Shown here: piece after piece, positions 8,271-17,590 of the stretch
Layout: each line of letters starts with the position of its first letter
Position numbering within the stretch: position 1 is the stretch's first letter
Assembly (NCBI GenBank): GCA_017642885.1
Contig: JAEPOM010000008.1
Coordinates: 1 to 64,000 of the forward strand
DNA from: Henriciella sp.
GTDB lineage: Bacteria > Pseudomonadota > Alphaproteobacteria > Caulobacterales > Hyphomonadaceae
Length of the DNA: 64,000 nucleotides
Direction of reading: 5' to 3'
Notes under the pieces: model-generated
What the model saw: only the letters and a program-made list of their open reading frames with translations
The model's database searches: none
What the model was told of the DNA's origin: nothing
Program-made: the position numbers and the translations under genes

Positions 8271-9071
8271 CTAAGCTGTGTTCGCTGTTTCGGCTTCGGG
8301 GGTGGCGATCGTGCCTTTGTCGGGATCAGGTAGCAGCTTGGTGGCTTGGACGTCTGTGCCCCGCGCCTCTGCGATCAGCTCCGCAGAGCGGGTCTCGACG
8401 GCTTCCGTCAAACGACGAAGCGCCTCTTCCTTCGGTAGGCCAGCAGGGATGGGCTCGAGAAACTCAATGACGGCGGTGCCCGGCGTTTTTTCGATCTCCT
8501 CCTGGTTCCAGAAGCAGTTGAGGTTGGTCGCGACCGGTACGATCGGGACATCCATCGCCTGTTGCATGTGCCAGACGCCGGGCTTGTAGCGGAAATGAAA
8601 TCCGACCGGTGCGAGGTGACCTTCCGGATAGATCAGGACGCGGCGTCCGTCTTCGCGCGCACGGCTCATGCCTTCGGCCAATGATGCGGCCTTGCGTTCG
8701 CCCCCGCCACATGTGTCGATGACGATGGCGCCGAGCTTTCGCAGAATGCCGCCGATCAACGGAAATCGCTCGAGATGGTCGCCGGTCACAAAAGCCAGGT
8801 TCTTCACTTCGGGATAGACCATGAAGCCATCGCCCCAGCTGGCATGTTTGGGGGCGAGGATGAAGGCGCCATCAGGCAGGTTCTCGCGTCCGCGAACTTC
8901 CTTTTTGACACCGCCGATCAGGTGCAGAGCATGGTTCACCGCGCGGGTATAAGAGCGGATGATTGCTGTCACCGGACCACGCCCGGGCAGGGCGAGGAAA
9001 GGCAGGGAGGCGATGACGTAGATGAAAGACAGGACGTAATAGACGCCTGTGAAAAGCAGACCGCGGATCAT
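8271..9071 (-). CDS. 1-acyl-glycerol-3-phosphate acyltransferase family protein (PlsC-like)
   Basis: 266 residues with an N-terminal hydrophobic segment (about 5-30), the acyltransferase box HASWGD (HX4D, near residue 76), a central glycerolipid-binding region, and the YPEGH block (near 149). This family acylates lysophosphatidic acid or related lipids at the inner membrane. It follows the TetR gene by 19 bases on the same strand, so the pair is probably one operon and TetR may control it. The genome may hold another, housekeeping plsC. Confidence 0.85.
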   Translation of the reverse strand: MIRGLLFTGVYYVLSFIYVIASLPFLALPGRGPVTAIIRSYTRAVNHALHLIGGVKKEVRGRENLPDGAFILAPKHASWGDGFMVYPEVKNLAFVTGDHLERFPLIGGILRKLGAIVIDTCGGGERKAASLAEGMSRAREDGRRVLIYPEGHLAPVGFHFRYKPGVWHMQQAMDVPIVPVATNLNCFWNQEEIEKTPGTAVIEFLEPIPAGLPKEEALRRLTEAVETRSAELIAEARGTDVQATKLLPDPDKGTIATPEAETANTA

Positions 9072-9090
9072 TGTGATGTCTCCTGGTGAC

Positions 9091-9681
9091 TTACTTCTGA
9101 AGAAGGATGGCCATGATGGTGCGGGTGAAGGTCTCAGTATGCCGACTGAATGGACCGGGCAGGCGGTTGTAGATCTTGTTCAGGCCTGACTGCATGACGA
9201 CACCCAGCGACATCGCAGCGATGAGCGCTGGATCACCTTTCGGGATTTCACCGCTGTCCATCAGCATCGTGACTAGCCGTTCGACGACTGACACGGGATC
9301 ATCATCGCGGCGCGTATCGTGCGGGATGAATTTATTGAGCGAGACGAGATGAAAACTGAACAAGAGCCAGTCTTCGTCGGCGAGCTCGCAATAGGCCGTA
9401 ACGGCGCGGCGAACACGTTCTTCGATTGTGCCCTCTTGTGAAAACGCCTCAAGCATCATTTCAGCGAGACGGTTATGCGTCTCCATGAACAAGGCGAGCG
9501 CCAGCTCATCCTTGCCTTTATAATGCCGATATAGAGCGCCTTCGGAAACACCCGCCTCGTCGGCGATCTCGCGTGTCGTGGCGGCATCAACGCCCTCGCT
9601 GATAAACAGTTTGAGCGCGGCGCGTTCAATCTTTGGTCGCGCATTTCGGGCGCGGGGACGTTTCTGATCTGCAGTAACCAT
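9091..9681 (-). CDS. TetR family transcriptional regulator
   Basis: 196 residues. The N-terminal helix-turn-helix is canonical (AALKLFISEGVDAATTREIA, then SEGALYRHYKGKDEL), with a variable ligand-binding C-terminal domain. It is transcribed divergently from the HD-domain gene at 9823 and in tandem with the acyltransferase gene, so its targets are likely these two units through the 141-base intergenic region. The ligand is probably a lipid or hydrophobic compound, judging only by the neighbour. Confidence 0.9.
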   Translation of the reverse strand: MVTADQKRPRARNARPKIERAALKLFISEGVDAATTREIADEAGVSEGALYRHYKGKDELALALFMETHNRLAEMMLEAFSQEGTIEERVRRAVTAYCELADEDWLLFSFHLVSLNKFIPHDTRRDDDPVSVVERLVTMLMDSGEIPKGDPALIAAMSLGVVMQSGLNKIYNRLPGPFSRHTETFTRTIMAILLQK

Positions 9682-9701
9682 AGGGTATCAGCTCCAATTA
9701 G

Positions 9702-9790
9702 TGAGCGTTTGATAACATGTTGATTCTGGAATTGCAAGTGATTAATTGCTCACAATAACTGTTTGACCCTCCTTCGCGTCAATGAGCAAT
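9702..9790. promoter_or_regulatory. Candidate TetR operator region in a divergent promoter
   Basis: The TGAGC word occurs at 9702-9706, inverted within ATTGCTCA at 9745-9752, and again within TGAGCAAT at 9783-9790; the last two are an exact 8-base inverted pair. The region separates the divergent tetR and HD-domain genes. The HD-domain start at 9823 has GGGAG just upstream. The operator role is inferred. Confidence 0.35.
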
Positions 9791-9822
9791 CTGGAACAAT
9801 AAAAACATCATGGGAGTGATTA

Positions 9823-10419
9823 ATGGCCGACGGACATACGCCAGTGCAGGCAAAATTTCGCGAAATGCTGGAAGGCACGAAGGAAGACTGGGACATCATT
9901 GCGGAGCACGCAAAAGGTTTCAACAAAGGTTTGGCGAACCGCGTTCTGGATCATTTGAGATTGTTGGATGGCGACTATGGCGGGTTCCCGGTCGATCGAC
10001 TGACCCATTCGCTGCAAACGGCGACGCGCGCTCATCGAGATGGCCGGGACGAAGAGTATGTTGTTTGTGCGCTTCTGCACGACATTGGCGATACACTTGG
10101 CAGCTACAATCACCCGGATGTCGCGGCGGCGATTTTGAAGCCGTTCGTGTCGGAAGAGAACCACTGGATGGTTGCCAATCACGGCATGTTCCAGGGCTAT
10201 TATTTTTTCCATCACCTGGGTCTGGATCGAAATATGCGAGATCAGTTCAAAGATCATCCTTATTACGAATACACCGCGCAATTCTGTCACTTGTACGATC
10301 AGGCAGCTTTCGATCCTGATTATGAAAGTGAATCACTGGAGTTTTTCGAGCCGATGGTTGAGCGTCTGTTTTCTCAACCCAAGAACTCGATGTATTTGAA
10401 AGCGCTGGAAGAAAACTAG
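9823..10419 (+). CDS. HD-domain protein resembling mixed-valent diiron oxygenases (PhnZ-like)
   Basis: 198 residues. Candidate metal ligands are H62, H86-D87 (LLHDIGD), H97, H120 and D159. The first pair is 24 residues apart, as in PhnZ, and the VANHGMFQGYYFFHHLG segment resembles the HD-oxygenase branch rather than HD phosphohydrolases. Known relatives cleave aminophosphonates or myo-inositol with O2 at a diiron centre. No phosphonate gene is adjacent, so the substrate is open. It is divergent from tetR and may be its target. Fold confident; oxygenase activity tentative. Confidence 0.6.
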   Translation: MADGHTPVQAKFREMLEGTKEDWDIIAEHAKGFNKGLANRVLDHLRLLDGDYGGFPVDRLTHSLQTATRAHRDGRDEEYVVCALLHDIGDTLGSYNHPDVAAAILKPFVSEENHWMVANHGMFQGYYFFHHLGLDRNMRDQFKDHPYYEYTAQFCHLYDQAAFDPDYESESLEFFEPMVERLFSQPKNSMYLKALEEN

Positions 10420-10568
10420 GGCCTGTCAGGACAAGTTTTCCGATATCGCCTCTTGAATCGCGTCATCTTTCACGTGATCTGAGGCGCGAGTGAACGCATT
10501 CGCCCAATTGCTAAAGGGCGGGGGCGTGGATATACGAGCGCAATTGATTTGTTGAAGGTGACTCTTTC

Positions 10569-10931
10569 ATGCGGAAAATTGCTTCCCTGACCCTCGCGAC
10601 GCTGGCGCTTTCGCCAGCAGCGTTCGCCCAAGAAGCTGCAGCCGGCGGCGGGCTCATGTCGAGCCTGATTATGTTCGTGCCGCTGATCTTGATCTTCTAT
10701 TTCCTGCTTATTCGGCCACAACAACAGCGTCAGAAAAAGCACCGGCAAATGATCGAGGCTGTGAAAAAGGGCGACACGGTCGTCACCGCAGGCGGCCTGA
10801 TCGGTAAGGTCACGCGTGTCGCTGATGCCGAAATTACGATCGAGGTTGCGGACGGTGTCCGGGTGCGATCACTCAAAGGCATGATTGCTGACGTTCGGGA
10901 CAAAAACCCACCTGTTGCAGCAAACGACTAA
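10569..10931 (+). CDS. yajC: Preprotein translocase subunit YajC
   Basis: 120 residues. A signal-like N-terminus (about 1-20, ending AAFA) precedes the membrane helix SLIMFVPLILIFYFLLIRPQ and the family hallmark RPQQQRQKKH, then the small beta domain (VKKGDTVVTAGGLIGKV). YajC associates with SecDF at the inner membrane. It is the first gene of yajC-secD-secF, with 18 bases to secD. The extra hydrophobic segment ahead of the usual helix is seen in some alphaproteobacteria and could be a cleaved signal. Confidence 0.95.
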   Translation: MRKIASLTLATLALSPAAFAQEAAAGGGLMSSLIMFVPLILIFYFLLIRPQQQRQKKHRQMIEAVKKGDTVVTAGGLIGKVTRVADAEITIEVADGVRVRSLKGMIADVRDKNPPVAAND

Positions 10932-10949
10932 AATAAGGGCCTTGTTGCC

Positions 10950-12623
10950 ATGTTGAATTTCCCGCTCTGGAAAGTCGGAATAATCGTCGTCGTCTTGTTG
11001 TGGGGCACCGTGCTGGCCCTGCCAAACATGTTCTCGGACGGATTCCTCGGGGTTCAGCCGAAGGAAGTCTCGGATCCGACCAATACGGCAGCTGTCGCGG
11101 CCTATGAGCAGCAACTGCAAGAGGCTGACCAGTCCTGGTGGTTCCTGCCGAGCGGGAAGCTCAATCTCGGTCTCGACTTGCAGGGCGGTGTTTACCTCCT
11201 CATGGAAATCGATCCAGCGGAGATCGCGGCGAACCGTCTGGAAACAGTGCAGGCGGACATTCGTTCAGCCTTCAACCGCAATCCTCTGATTGAACGGAAC
11301 CCTCCGGTTCAGAACGAAGACCGGCTGACGATTGAAATCCTCAATCCGGAAGAGGACATGGACGAGGCGGTACGTCGTCTTAATCGGCTGAACCCGACCA
11401 TCGGTACGACTCAGACCGAACTGTTCGACGTCCAGCAAACGGGCGACCGGTTCATCCAGCTGACCGTTACGGGCAATGCAAGAACAGCGCTCGCCTCTGA
11501 CGCGCAAAGCAAGATGATGGAGATCATTCGCCGCCGGATTGACCCCGATGGCGTCGCAGAAATCTCGATCACACCTCAAGGCGATAACCGGATTATTCTG
11601 GAAGCGCCGGGTGAGGCGGATCCTAAGCGGATCAAGGATATTCTCGGTCAGGCGGGTCGCTTGACCTTCAACATGGCCAATCTTGATAGTTCGGCGATCC
11701 AGGCCGCGATAAACTCGGGCCGAACGCTTCCGAGACAACAACTGGTCGATTCAGTCGACTATGGGCAAATCCTGATCAATCGGATCCCGGAACTCACCGG
11801 GGCGGATATCGCAACGGCCAATCGCTGCTTTGATGAAGCGAACTTCCCAGCGGTTTGTTTCCGGTTGAACAGTTCTGCGGCGACCAAGTTTTACAATCTC
11901 ACACGCAACAATACCGGCAAGAACTTTGCCATCGTTCTCGATGGTACGTCGATGTCTTCACCGACGATCCGGACGCCGATTCCGGGCGGTAATGTGATCA
12001 TCGAGGGACGCTTCACGATTGAGGAAGCCGAAGACCTTGCTGCGATTATTGAAGCGGGTGAGCTGCCTGCAAAACTGAACTTCCTAGACGAGCGGACCGT
12101 CGGGCCAACGCTTGGTGCGGAATCGATCGCGGCCGGCTCACGTGCCAGCTTGATCGGCCTGGCTTTTGTTGGGCTTTTCATGGTTCTCGCTTACGGGCTC
12201 ATTGGCGGGTTTGCCGTCGGATCTCTGCTCTCGAACATCGTTCTAATCATTGGCGCGCTGTCAGGCTTTGGTGCGACGCTGACGCTTCCTGGTATTGCCG
12301 GGATCATCCTGACAATCGGTATGGCGGTGGACGCGAACGTGATCGTGTTCGAGCGCATCCGAGAGGAGCAGGCCTCCGGACGATCGCCCGCAACCGCGAT
12401 TCAGGCAGGCTATGAACGCGCGCTCTCCGCTATTCTCGACGCGAACATCACGACCTTCATCGCTGCTTCAATCCTCTACATGGTTGGATCTGGTCCGGTG
12501 AAAGGTTTTGCCGTGACCCTGGCGATCGGGATCCTGACCTCTGTGTTCACGGCGTTCGTCGTAACGCGTTGGCTCACGGTTATGTATCTTCGCACCATGC
12601 GCCCCAAGCGGCTGTCCATGTAA
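10950..12623 (+). CDS. secD: Protein translocase subunit SecD
   Basis: 557 residues: first membrane helix at about 7-25, then LGLDLQGGVYLLMEID, the large periplasmic P1 domain, and five C-terminal helices of RND type, including the GMAVDANVIVFERIREE motif that supports proton-driven function. SecD with SecF pulls translocated protein out of SecYEG using the proton gradient. It is slightly longer than short SecDs, as is common in alphaproteobacteria. Translated with yajC and secF in one operon. Confidence 0.97.
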   Translation: MLNFPLWKVGIIVVVLLWGTVLALPNMFSDGFLGVQPKEVSDPTNTAAVAAYEQQLQEADQSWWFLPSGKLNLGLDLQGGVYLLMEIDPAEIAANRLETVQADIRSAFNRNPLIERNPPVQNEDRLTIEILNPEEDMDEAVRRLNRLNPTIGTTQTELFDVQQTGDRFIQLTVTGNARTALASDAQSKMMEIIRRRIDPDGVAEISITPQGDNRIILEAPGEADPKRIKDILGQAGRLTFNMANLDSSAIQAAINSGRTLPRQQLVDSVDYGQILINRIPELTGADIATANRCFDEANFPAVCFRLNSSAATKFYNLTRNNTGKNFAIVLDGTSMSSPTIRTPIPGGNVIIEGRFTIEEAEDLAAIIEAGELPAKLNFLDERTVGPTLGAESIAAGSRASLIGLAFVGLFMVLAYGLIGGFAVGSLLSNIVLIIGALSGFGATLTLPGIAGIILTIGMAVDANVIVFERIREEQASGRSPATAIQAGYERALSAILDANITTFIAASILYMVGSGPVKGFAVTLAIGILTSVFTAFVVTRWLTVMYLRTMRPKRLSM

Positions 12624-12638
12624 GGAAAGACACGCATT

Positions 12639-13616
12639 ATGCTTTTACGACTATGGCCTGAAAAAACTGCTGTCTCATTCATGAACCTTCGCTTCATTGC
12701 GCTGGTCGTTTCCGTCATCGCATTGCTTGCGTCGGCCGCGTTTCTTACCACGCGAGGGCTCAATCTGGGCATCGACTTCGCGGGTGGAGCTGTCATCGAA
12801 ATCGACAAGCCCGAAGACGTTTCTGCGGATCAGATCCGTAACCGGGTGACGGAGCTGGTGACAGGCGATGTGCAGGTGAACTCTGCGCGCGGCACCGGAG
12901 CAAATGCGCCGGAAATCGCCGTTATCCGGTTTGAGCCGCAACCTCCCGTCGGCGATGAAACGCCCGATGAAGCCCAGAACCGGGCAGGGGATGTTGTGAG
13001 CGCTGCGATGCGCGAGCTGGTCGGGGCGGAGAGATTCAATCTACGTTCGGAAGCCTCCGTTGGGCCGAAAGTGTCCGGAGAACTGTTTCGCTCCGGTATC
13101 ATCGCGCTGACGGTGGCCCTGACGCTGATGATGATCTACATCTCGTTCCGGTTCCAATGGCAGTATGCGCTGGGCGCAGTGGCGGCGCTTTTCCATGACG
13201 TCATCCTGACCATGGGCATGTTCGCGTTGACGGGGTTCGAGTTTAACCTCGCCACCATCGCGGCCTTGCTGACGATTGTTGGTTACTCGATGAACGACAC
13301 CGTGATCGTTTTCGATCGCGTCCGGGAAGAAGCGCGAAAATACAAAAAGCTTGAATTGGCCAAAGTTGTGGATCTCGCGATTAACGCGACCATGTCACGG
13401 ACATTGCTGACGTCGAGCACGACTTTGCTAGCGCTACTCTCGATCTTCTTGTTCGGTGGTCCCGTGCTTCGCGGCATGAGCTTCGCGCTCATCTTCGGCG
13501 TGATTGTCGGGACGTATTCTTCGATCTTCGTGGCTTCAGCCGTTGTATTGCTGCTGGGCATTGATCGCGGCGACCAGCCAAAGCGTGAAGTCGAAGGGTT
13601 TCAGGGCGTCAGTTAG
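12639..13616 (+). CDS. secF: Protein translocase subunit SecF
   Basis: 325 residues with GLNLGIDFAGGAVIEI after the first helix, a short periplasmic domain, and the SecF signature GYSMNDTVIVFDRVREE before the last helices. Fifteen bases after secD. The stop codon lies inside a 7-bp hairpin (GGGCGTC 13604-13610 with GACGCCC 13616-13622) followed by TTT, a modest terminator closing the operon ahead of the convergent Hpt-like gene. Confidence 0.97.
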   Translation: MLLRLWPEKTAVSFMNLRFIALVVSVIALLASAAFLTTRGLNLGIDFAGGAVIEIDKPEDVSADQIRNRVTELVTGDVQVNSARGTGANAPEIAVIRFEPQPPVGDETPDEAQNRAGDVVSAAMRELVGAERFNLRSEASVGPKVSGELFRSGIIALTVALTLMMIYISFRFQWQYALGAVAALFHDVILTMGMFALTGFEFNLATIAALLTIVGYSMNDTVIVFDRVREEARKYKKLELAKVVDLAINATMSRTLLTSSTTLLALLSIFLFGGPVLRGMSFALIFGVIVGTYSSIFVASAVVLLLGIDRGDQPKREVEGFQGVS

Positions 13617-13625
13617 ACGCCCTTT
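13604..13625 (+). terminator. Weak terminator overlapping the secF stop
   Basis: A 7-bp perfect GC-rich stem with a 5-base loop and three Ts. The stop codon sits in the loop and first stem base. The T run is short, so termination may be partial. Confidence 0.5.
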
Positions 13626-13640
13626 CAAATTGATTGGTGC

Positions 13641-14135
13641 TTAGGCGTGTAGGCGTCCGCGAACTTGGTCTTCGAGGGCCTGACAGACTGCATCGGCCAC
13701 GTCATCAGCTGAAGACCCGTCACCCAGCGCAGCAGCGCGGCAGGCCTGAACGTGCAGGTTCACCAGCGCCGCTTCGGTCTGCAGGTCATCAACGCCAGTC
13801 ACTAGCTCCTGCAGGGATCCTGACAGGCGAGTGAGTGCGCCGCCACCATACGCGCCAGAGGCGCCATGCAGATTGTGAAGCGCGCGTCGAAACGCGTCAG
13901 CAGATTCGTCATCTGCCGGTTCTGCGCAACAGGCTTCCCAGGTGCTCTGCAGCAGGTCGAGATCATTCTGTTTCCAGGATTCGACGGCTTCGGATGGCTC
14001 AAGCTCAACTTCATTAGGGGCGGGCGCTTCAGACTCAGCTTCGGCGGCACCAACCACTCGCGTGATATCGAGCTTGGTGAGGAGATCAGAGCCGGATTTC
14101 GGCTTCTTGAACATATTCAGTAGCGACTTAACCAT
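13641..14135 (-). CDS. Hpt-domain-like phosphotransfer protein
   Basis: 164 residues from ATG 14135 (a GTG at 14156 is also in frame). A charged, Glu/Ala-rich N-terminal half is followed by a helical bundle carrying ALHNLHGASGAYGG, which fits the Hpt signature HxxKGxxxxxG with His in place of Lys. Such domains relay phosphate between hybrid kinases and response regulators. No kinase is adjacent. It could instead be a structural relative, so the call rests on this motif and the helical pattern. Confidence 0.5.
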   Translation of the reverse strand: MVKSLLNMFKKPKSGSDLLTKLDITRVVGAAEAESEAPAPNEVELEPSEAVESWKQNDLDLLQSTWEACCAEPADDESADAFRRALHNLHGASGAYGGGALTRLSGSLQELVTGVDDLQTEAALVNLHVQACRAAALGDGSSADDVADAVCQALEDQVRGRLHA

Positions 14136-14198
14136 GCTGCCAGCTATAGCAAACACGGCTTAACAAACGACTGATTAAATGGCGAAAAAGGGTTAAGC

Positions 14199-14963
14199 TC
14201 AGAAGGCGAATTGTTCACGCAATATGCGCTCATCGAGCGCGTGCCCGGGATCAAACAGCATGGTCAGGTGCTGAGTTCGATCAGCGCGGATGGACACGCG
14301 CGTGACGTCTCTGACTTCCTGATTGTCAGCCGCGGCAGCGACCGGGCGTCGCCGCGGGGCGATAACGTCAATGTCGACTTGAGCATCATGTCGGAGCAAC
14401 GCACCGCGCCATCTACGGGGGCGAAATGCGCTAACCGGGGTGAGCGCGAGCAAATTAGCTCCAATCGGAAGGATCGGGCCATGCGCCGAGAGATTGTACG
14501 CGGTTGAGCCAGCGGGGGTCGCGACCATGACGCCGTCGCATGAAAGCTCGGCCATTCGCTCCTTGCCGTCGACTATGATCCGGAGCTTTGCGGTTTGTGC
14601 GGTCTGGCGCAGGATGGACACTTCATTGATTGCCAGCCGTTGATGGGTTTGGTCGTGCACATCCGTCACATCCATTCGGAGCGGCATGACGGAAGCGCGT
14701 TCAGCGCGATCGATGCGCGCGATCAGATCGTTTTCGTCATATTCGTTCATGAGGAAGCCGACTGTGCCACGGTTCATTCCGTAAACCGGCTTGTGGTCTT
14801 CAAATCGCCGGCGCATTGCGTCGAGCATCGCGCCGTCGCCGCCCAGTGCGACAATGACATCGGCTTTGTCCTCATCATACTGCCCATACTTCTTAGTCAG
14901 ACGGCTGAGCGCTTCCTGGGCTTCCGGGCGTTTTGAGGCGACAAAGGCGATACACGTGGTCAT
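14199..14963 (-). CDS. nadK: NAD kinase
   Basis: 254 residues with the diagnostic GGDGAML motif, the NE.S dinucleotide-contact segment (LAINEVSILR), and the DGVMVATPAGSTAYNLSAHGPI block that holds the substrate. The enzyme makes NADP from NAD and ATP in the cytoplasm. Length fits the compact alphaproteobacterial form. Monocistronic, with 35 bases to the Hpt-like gene downstream on the same strand. Confidence 0.93.
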   Translation of the reverse strand: MTTCIAFVASKRPEAQEALSRLTKKYGQYDEDKADVIVALGGDGAMLDAMRRRFEDHKPVYGMNRGTVGFLMNEYDENDLIARIDRAERASVMPLRMDVTDVHDQTHQRLAINEVSILRQTAQTAKLRIIVDGKERMAELSCDGVMVATPAGSTAYNLSAHGPILPIGANLLALTPVSAFRPRRWRGALLRHDAQVDIDVIAPRRRPVAAAADNQEVRDVTRVSIRADRTQHLTMLFDPGHALDERILREQFAF

Positions 14964-15071
14964 GCGCCCCTATGTCGGGGGCATCGGACGCGGGGTCAAG
15001 CATCGGCTTCAATTGCCCAAACGGAAGCTTGTCGGTACAATGGCGTCAACAGATACACCGGAGGAAAGTCC

Positions 15072-15848
15072 ATGGCAGACGGAATGCAGATCACCAGCCT
15101 TAAAGGTCAGGTTAGCGAAGAAGAGTGGAAAGTTCGCGTGGATCTCGCTGCGATGTACCGCCTGACGGCCTTGCATGGCTGGACGGATATGATCTTCACG
15201 CACATTTCGCATCGTGTTCCCGGTCCGGATCATCACTTCCTGATCAATCCATATGGCATGTTCTTCGAAGAGATTACGGCGTCCTCGCTAGTCAAGGTAG
15301 ACCTTGAAGGAAACGTGGTTCAGGAAACGCCCTATTTCATCAACCCTGCCGGTTTCACTATTCATTCTGCTATCCATGCCGCACGGGACGATGCGCACGT
15401 TGTTATGCACTTGCATACAAATGACGGCGTTGCTGTCTCCTGCAACAAAGAGGGTCTGTTGCCGCTGAGCCAGACCAGCATGCTGGTGCGTCACGACCTG
15501 GCATTTCATGACTATGAAGGAGTTGCGCTAGACCATGGAGAGCGCGAGCGCCTGGTCGCGGACATTGGTGGTAAGAACAATATGCTGTTGTACAATCATG
15601 GTACTCTGACGGTCGGCGGTACCGCAGCTGAGTGCTTCCTGCGCATGTTCTTCTTGGAGCGCGCTTGTTCTATGCAAGTGCGAGCACTGACGGCGGGACG
15701 TGAAAATATGGTCATTCCGTCGCAAGAGGTGCAGGATGTCGTGAAGGGACAGGCGAATCCCGAAGGCACCAAGACGCTTGCAAATATGCTCGCATGGCCA
15801 GGCTTGTTGCGGAAACTGGATCGCGAAGCCCCAGGCTATGACGTCTAG
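15072..15848 (+). CDS. Class II aldolase/adducin domain protein
   Basis: 258 residues with the zinc-binding pattern of the family: HLHTN in the middle (two His) and NHGTL further on supplying another His. It lacks the N-terminal and tail regions of the L-fuculose-phosphate and ribulose-phosphate enzymes and matches the widespread stand-alone group of unknown substrate. It starts after GGAGGAAAG at 15060-15068. Divergent from nadK. Expected role: reversible aldol cleavage or a related lyase step in the cytoplasm. Confidence 0.8.
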   Translation: MADGMQITSLKGQVSEEEWKVRVDLAAMYRLTALHGWTDMIFTHISHRVPGPDHHFLINPYGMFFEEITASSLVKVDLEGNVVQETPYFINPAGFTIHSAIHAARDDAHVVMHLHTNDGVAVSCNKEGLLPLSQTSMLVRHDLAFHDYEGVALDHGERERLVADIGGKNNMLLYNHGTLTVGGTAAECFLRMFFLERACSMQVRALTAGRENMVIPSQEVQDVVKGQANPEGTKTLANMLAWPGLLRKLDREAPGYDV

Positions 15849-15858
15849 AGAAAATTTT

Positions 15859-15878
15859 TATACGGGTATTCCCGTATA
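15859..15878. promoter_or_regulatory. 20-base perfect palindrome ahead of hemA
   Basis: TATACGGG (15859-15866) and CCCGTATA (15871-15878) form an 8-bp stem with a TATT loop, followed by GGTTTT. It is either a weak terminator for the aldolase gene or an operator for hemA, whose start is 90 bases on. The sequence alone does not decide. Confidence 0.4.
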
Positions 15879-15968
15879 GGTTTTCGCAGTAGTGCGTCCA
15901 TTGATACCGTTTCAAATTTAAGGGCTATCCCTTACATCCCGGTTCGTACGCAACGGAACAGATCTGCC

Positions 15969-17189
15969 ATGAAACACTTGAAAGCTTTCGAAAGCGCGCT
16001 GGATACCATCCACGATGAAGGGCGCTACCGGGTATTTGTCGATCTGCATCGGCACAAGGGCGAGTTCCCGAAAGCAACTGCGCGGTTCGAACATGGCGAA
16101 CGAGAAATAATCGTCTGGTGTTCAAACGACTATCTCGGCATGGGCCAGGATGATGATGTCATTGACGCCATGCATGAGGCAATCGACAGTTTCGGCGCGG
16201 GCTCCGGCGGCACACGAAACATTTCGGGGACGACCCGTTACCATGTTGATTTAGAGCGCGAGCTCGCTGATCTGCATGGCAAATCAGGCGCGCTGTTGTT
16301 TACGTCTGGCTATGTGTCGAATGACGCCACGCTGTCGACGCTCGGCAAGATCCTGCCAAATCTGATCATCTATTCTGATGCACTGAACCACGCCTCGATG
16401 ATTGAAGGTATTCGCCGTTCTGGTGCGGACTATCGCGTATTCCGACACAATGACGTCGAACATCTTCGCGCGTTGATGGAAAACGATGAGCCGGAACGAC
16501 CGAAAGTGATCGCTTTTGAGAGCGTCTACTCAATGGACGGCGACGTTGGTCCGATCGAGGTGATTTGCGATCTGGCGGATGAATTTGACGCGCTGACCTA
16601 TCTCGACGAAGTACACGCCGTTGGCATGTATGGCGAAGAAGGTGCGGGCGTTGCGCAACGCGACAATGTCATGCATCGTCTCGACATTGTTGAGGGCACA
16701 CTTGGCAAGGCATTCGGCGTGATGGGCGGTTATATCGCCGCGCACGAAACGATCATCGACGCAATCCGTTCGACGGCTTCAGGGTTTATCTTCACAACGT
16801 CCACGTGCCCCGTCATGGCGGCTGGCGCCCTGGCAAGCATTCGCAAGCTCCGCTCTGATGAAGGTCGTAAGCTACGCAAATCGCATCAGGCGCAGGCGGC
16901 TCTGTTGAAGCAGAAGCTCCGGGATGCCGGACTTCCACTGATGGAGAGCGAGACTCACATCGTTCCGCTTCTGGTAGGCGATCCTGAGAAGTGTAAGGCC
17001 TTGTCAGATACGCTGCTGTTCGACTTCGGCATCTACGTTCAGCCGATCAACTATCCCACCGTTCCAAAAGGGACAGAAAGGCTGCGGTTCACACCGGGGC
17101 CGGTCCATACGGAAGCGATGATGGACGACTTGGTCGCCGCGATCCTCGCGGTCTGGAAGCAGCTGGGATTGGACGAGCAGGCCGCCTAG
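15969..17189 (+). CDS. hemA: 5-aminolevulinate synthase
   Basis: 406 residues, the normal length of alphaproteobacterial ALAS. PLP-enzyme landmarks are in order: [10 protein letters not shown], the glycine-rich [13 protein letters not shown], the [11 protein letters not shown] segment with the PLP-contacting Asp and His, and the lysine motif in [12 protein letters not shown]. It condenses glycine and succinyl-CoA to 5-aminolevulinate, the first haem step (Shemin pathway). The stop overlaps that of the convergent mucR-like gene (17186-17189). A palindrome lies about 100 bases upstream. Confidence 0.97.
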   Translation: MKHLKAFESALDTIHDEGRYRVFVDLHRHKGEFPKATARFEHGEREIIVWCSNDYLGMGQDDDVIDAMHEAIDSFGAGSGGTRNISGTTRYHVDLERELADLHGKSGALLFTSGYVSNDATLSTLGKILPNLIIYSDALNHASMIEGIRRSGADYRVFRHNDVEHLRALMENDEPERPKVIAFESVYSMDGDVGPIEVICDLADEFDALTYLDEVHAVGMYGEEGAGVAQRDNVMHRLDIVEGTLGKAFGVMGGYIAAHETIIDAIRSTASGFIFTTSTCPVMAAGALASIRKLRSDEGRKLRKSHQAQAALLKQKLRDAGLPLMESETHIVPLLVGDPEKCKALSDTLLFDFGIYVQPINYPTVPKGTERLRFTPGPVHTEAMMDDLVAAILAVWKQLGLDEQAA

Positions 17190-17590
17190 TCGGCGCGCTT
17201 TCGACCAAGCCCAATTTCCTTCGCAAAGGCTGAGCGCCGCTTCGCATAATTAGGCGCCACCATCGGATAGTCACTCGGTAGTCCCCAACGTGCCCGGTAT
17301 TCCTCCGGCGTAAGATTGTAACGGGACCGCAAGTAGCGTTTGAGCATTTTCAGCTTCCGACCATCTTCAAGGCAGATGATGTGATCCGGCGTGATCGATT
17401 TCGAAATCGCGACTGCAGGGTCTGGGCGAGGGGGGGCGGCAGGTTCATCTGAGGCCAGTTCCAATACAGTTTCGTGCACTGTCTGGATCAGATCAGGCAG
17501 TGCGCTCGTAGGGACCGGATTGTTGGCTACGAATGATGCGACAATATCGGTCGTCATCTCGAGCAACTCGGCATTTGATTGCTGGGGCAT
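17186..17590 (-). CDS. MucR/Ros family regulator lacking zinc ligands
   Basis: 134 residues with the MucR layout: an N-terminal oligomerisation part, then [23 protein letters not shown], then [29 protein letters not shown], which is strongly conserved in the family. C73 and D76 are present, but the two zinc His of the LKRHLxTH motif are Y86 and R90. Family members bind AT-rich DNA and control cell-cycle, envelope and virulence genes. Zinc-free homologues that still bind DNA are known in Mesorhizobium. Family certain; zinc status read directly. Confidence 0.85.
   Translation of the reverse strand: MPQQSNAELLEMTTDIVASFVANNPVPTSALPDLIQTVHETVLELASDEPAAPPRPDPAVAISKSITPDHIICLEDGRKLKMLKRYLRSRYNLTPEEYRARWGLPSDYPMVAPNYAKRRSAFAKEIGLGRKRAD

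Noticed and set aside
15901-15916. FNR-like TTGAT...TTCAA before hemA
   Set aside because: The spacer is one base too long and the second half-site is imperfect.
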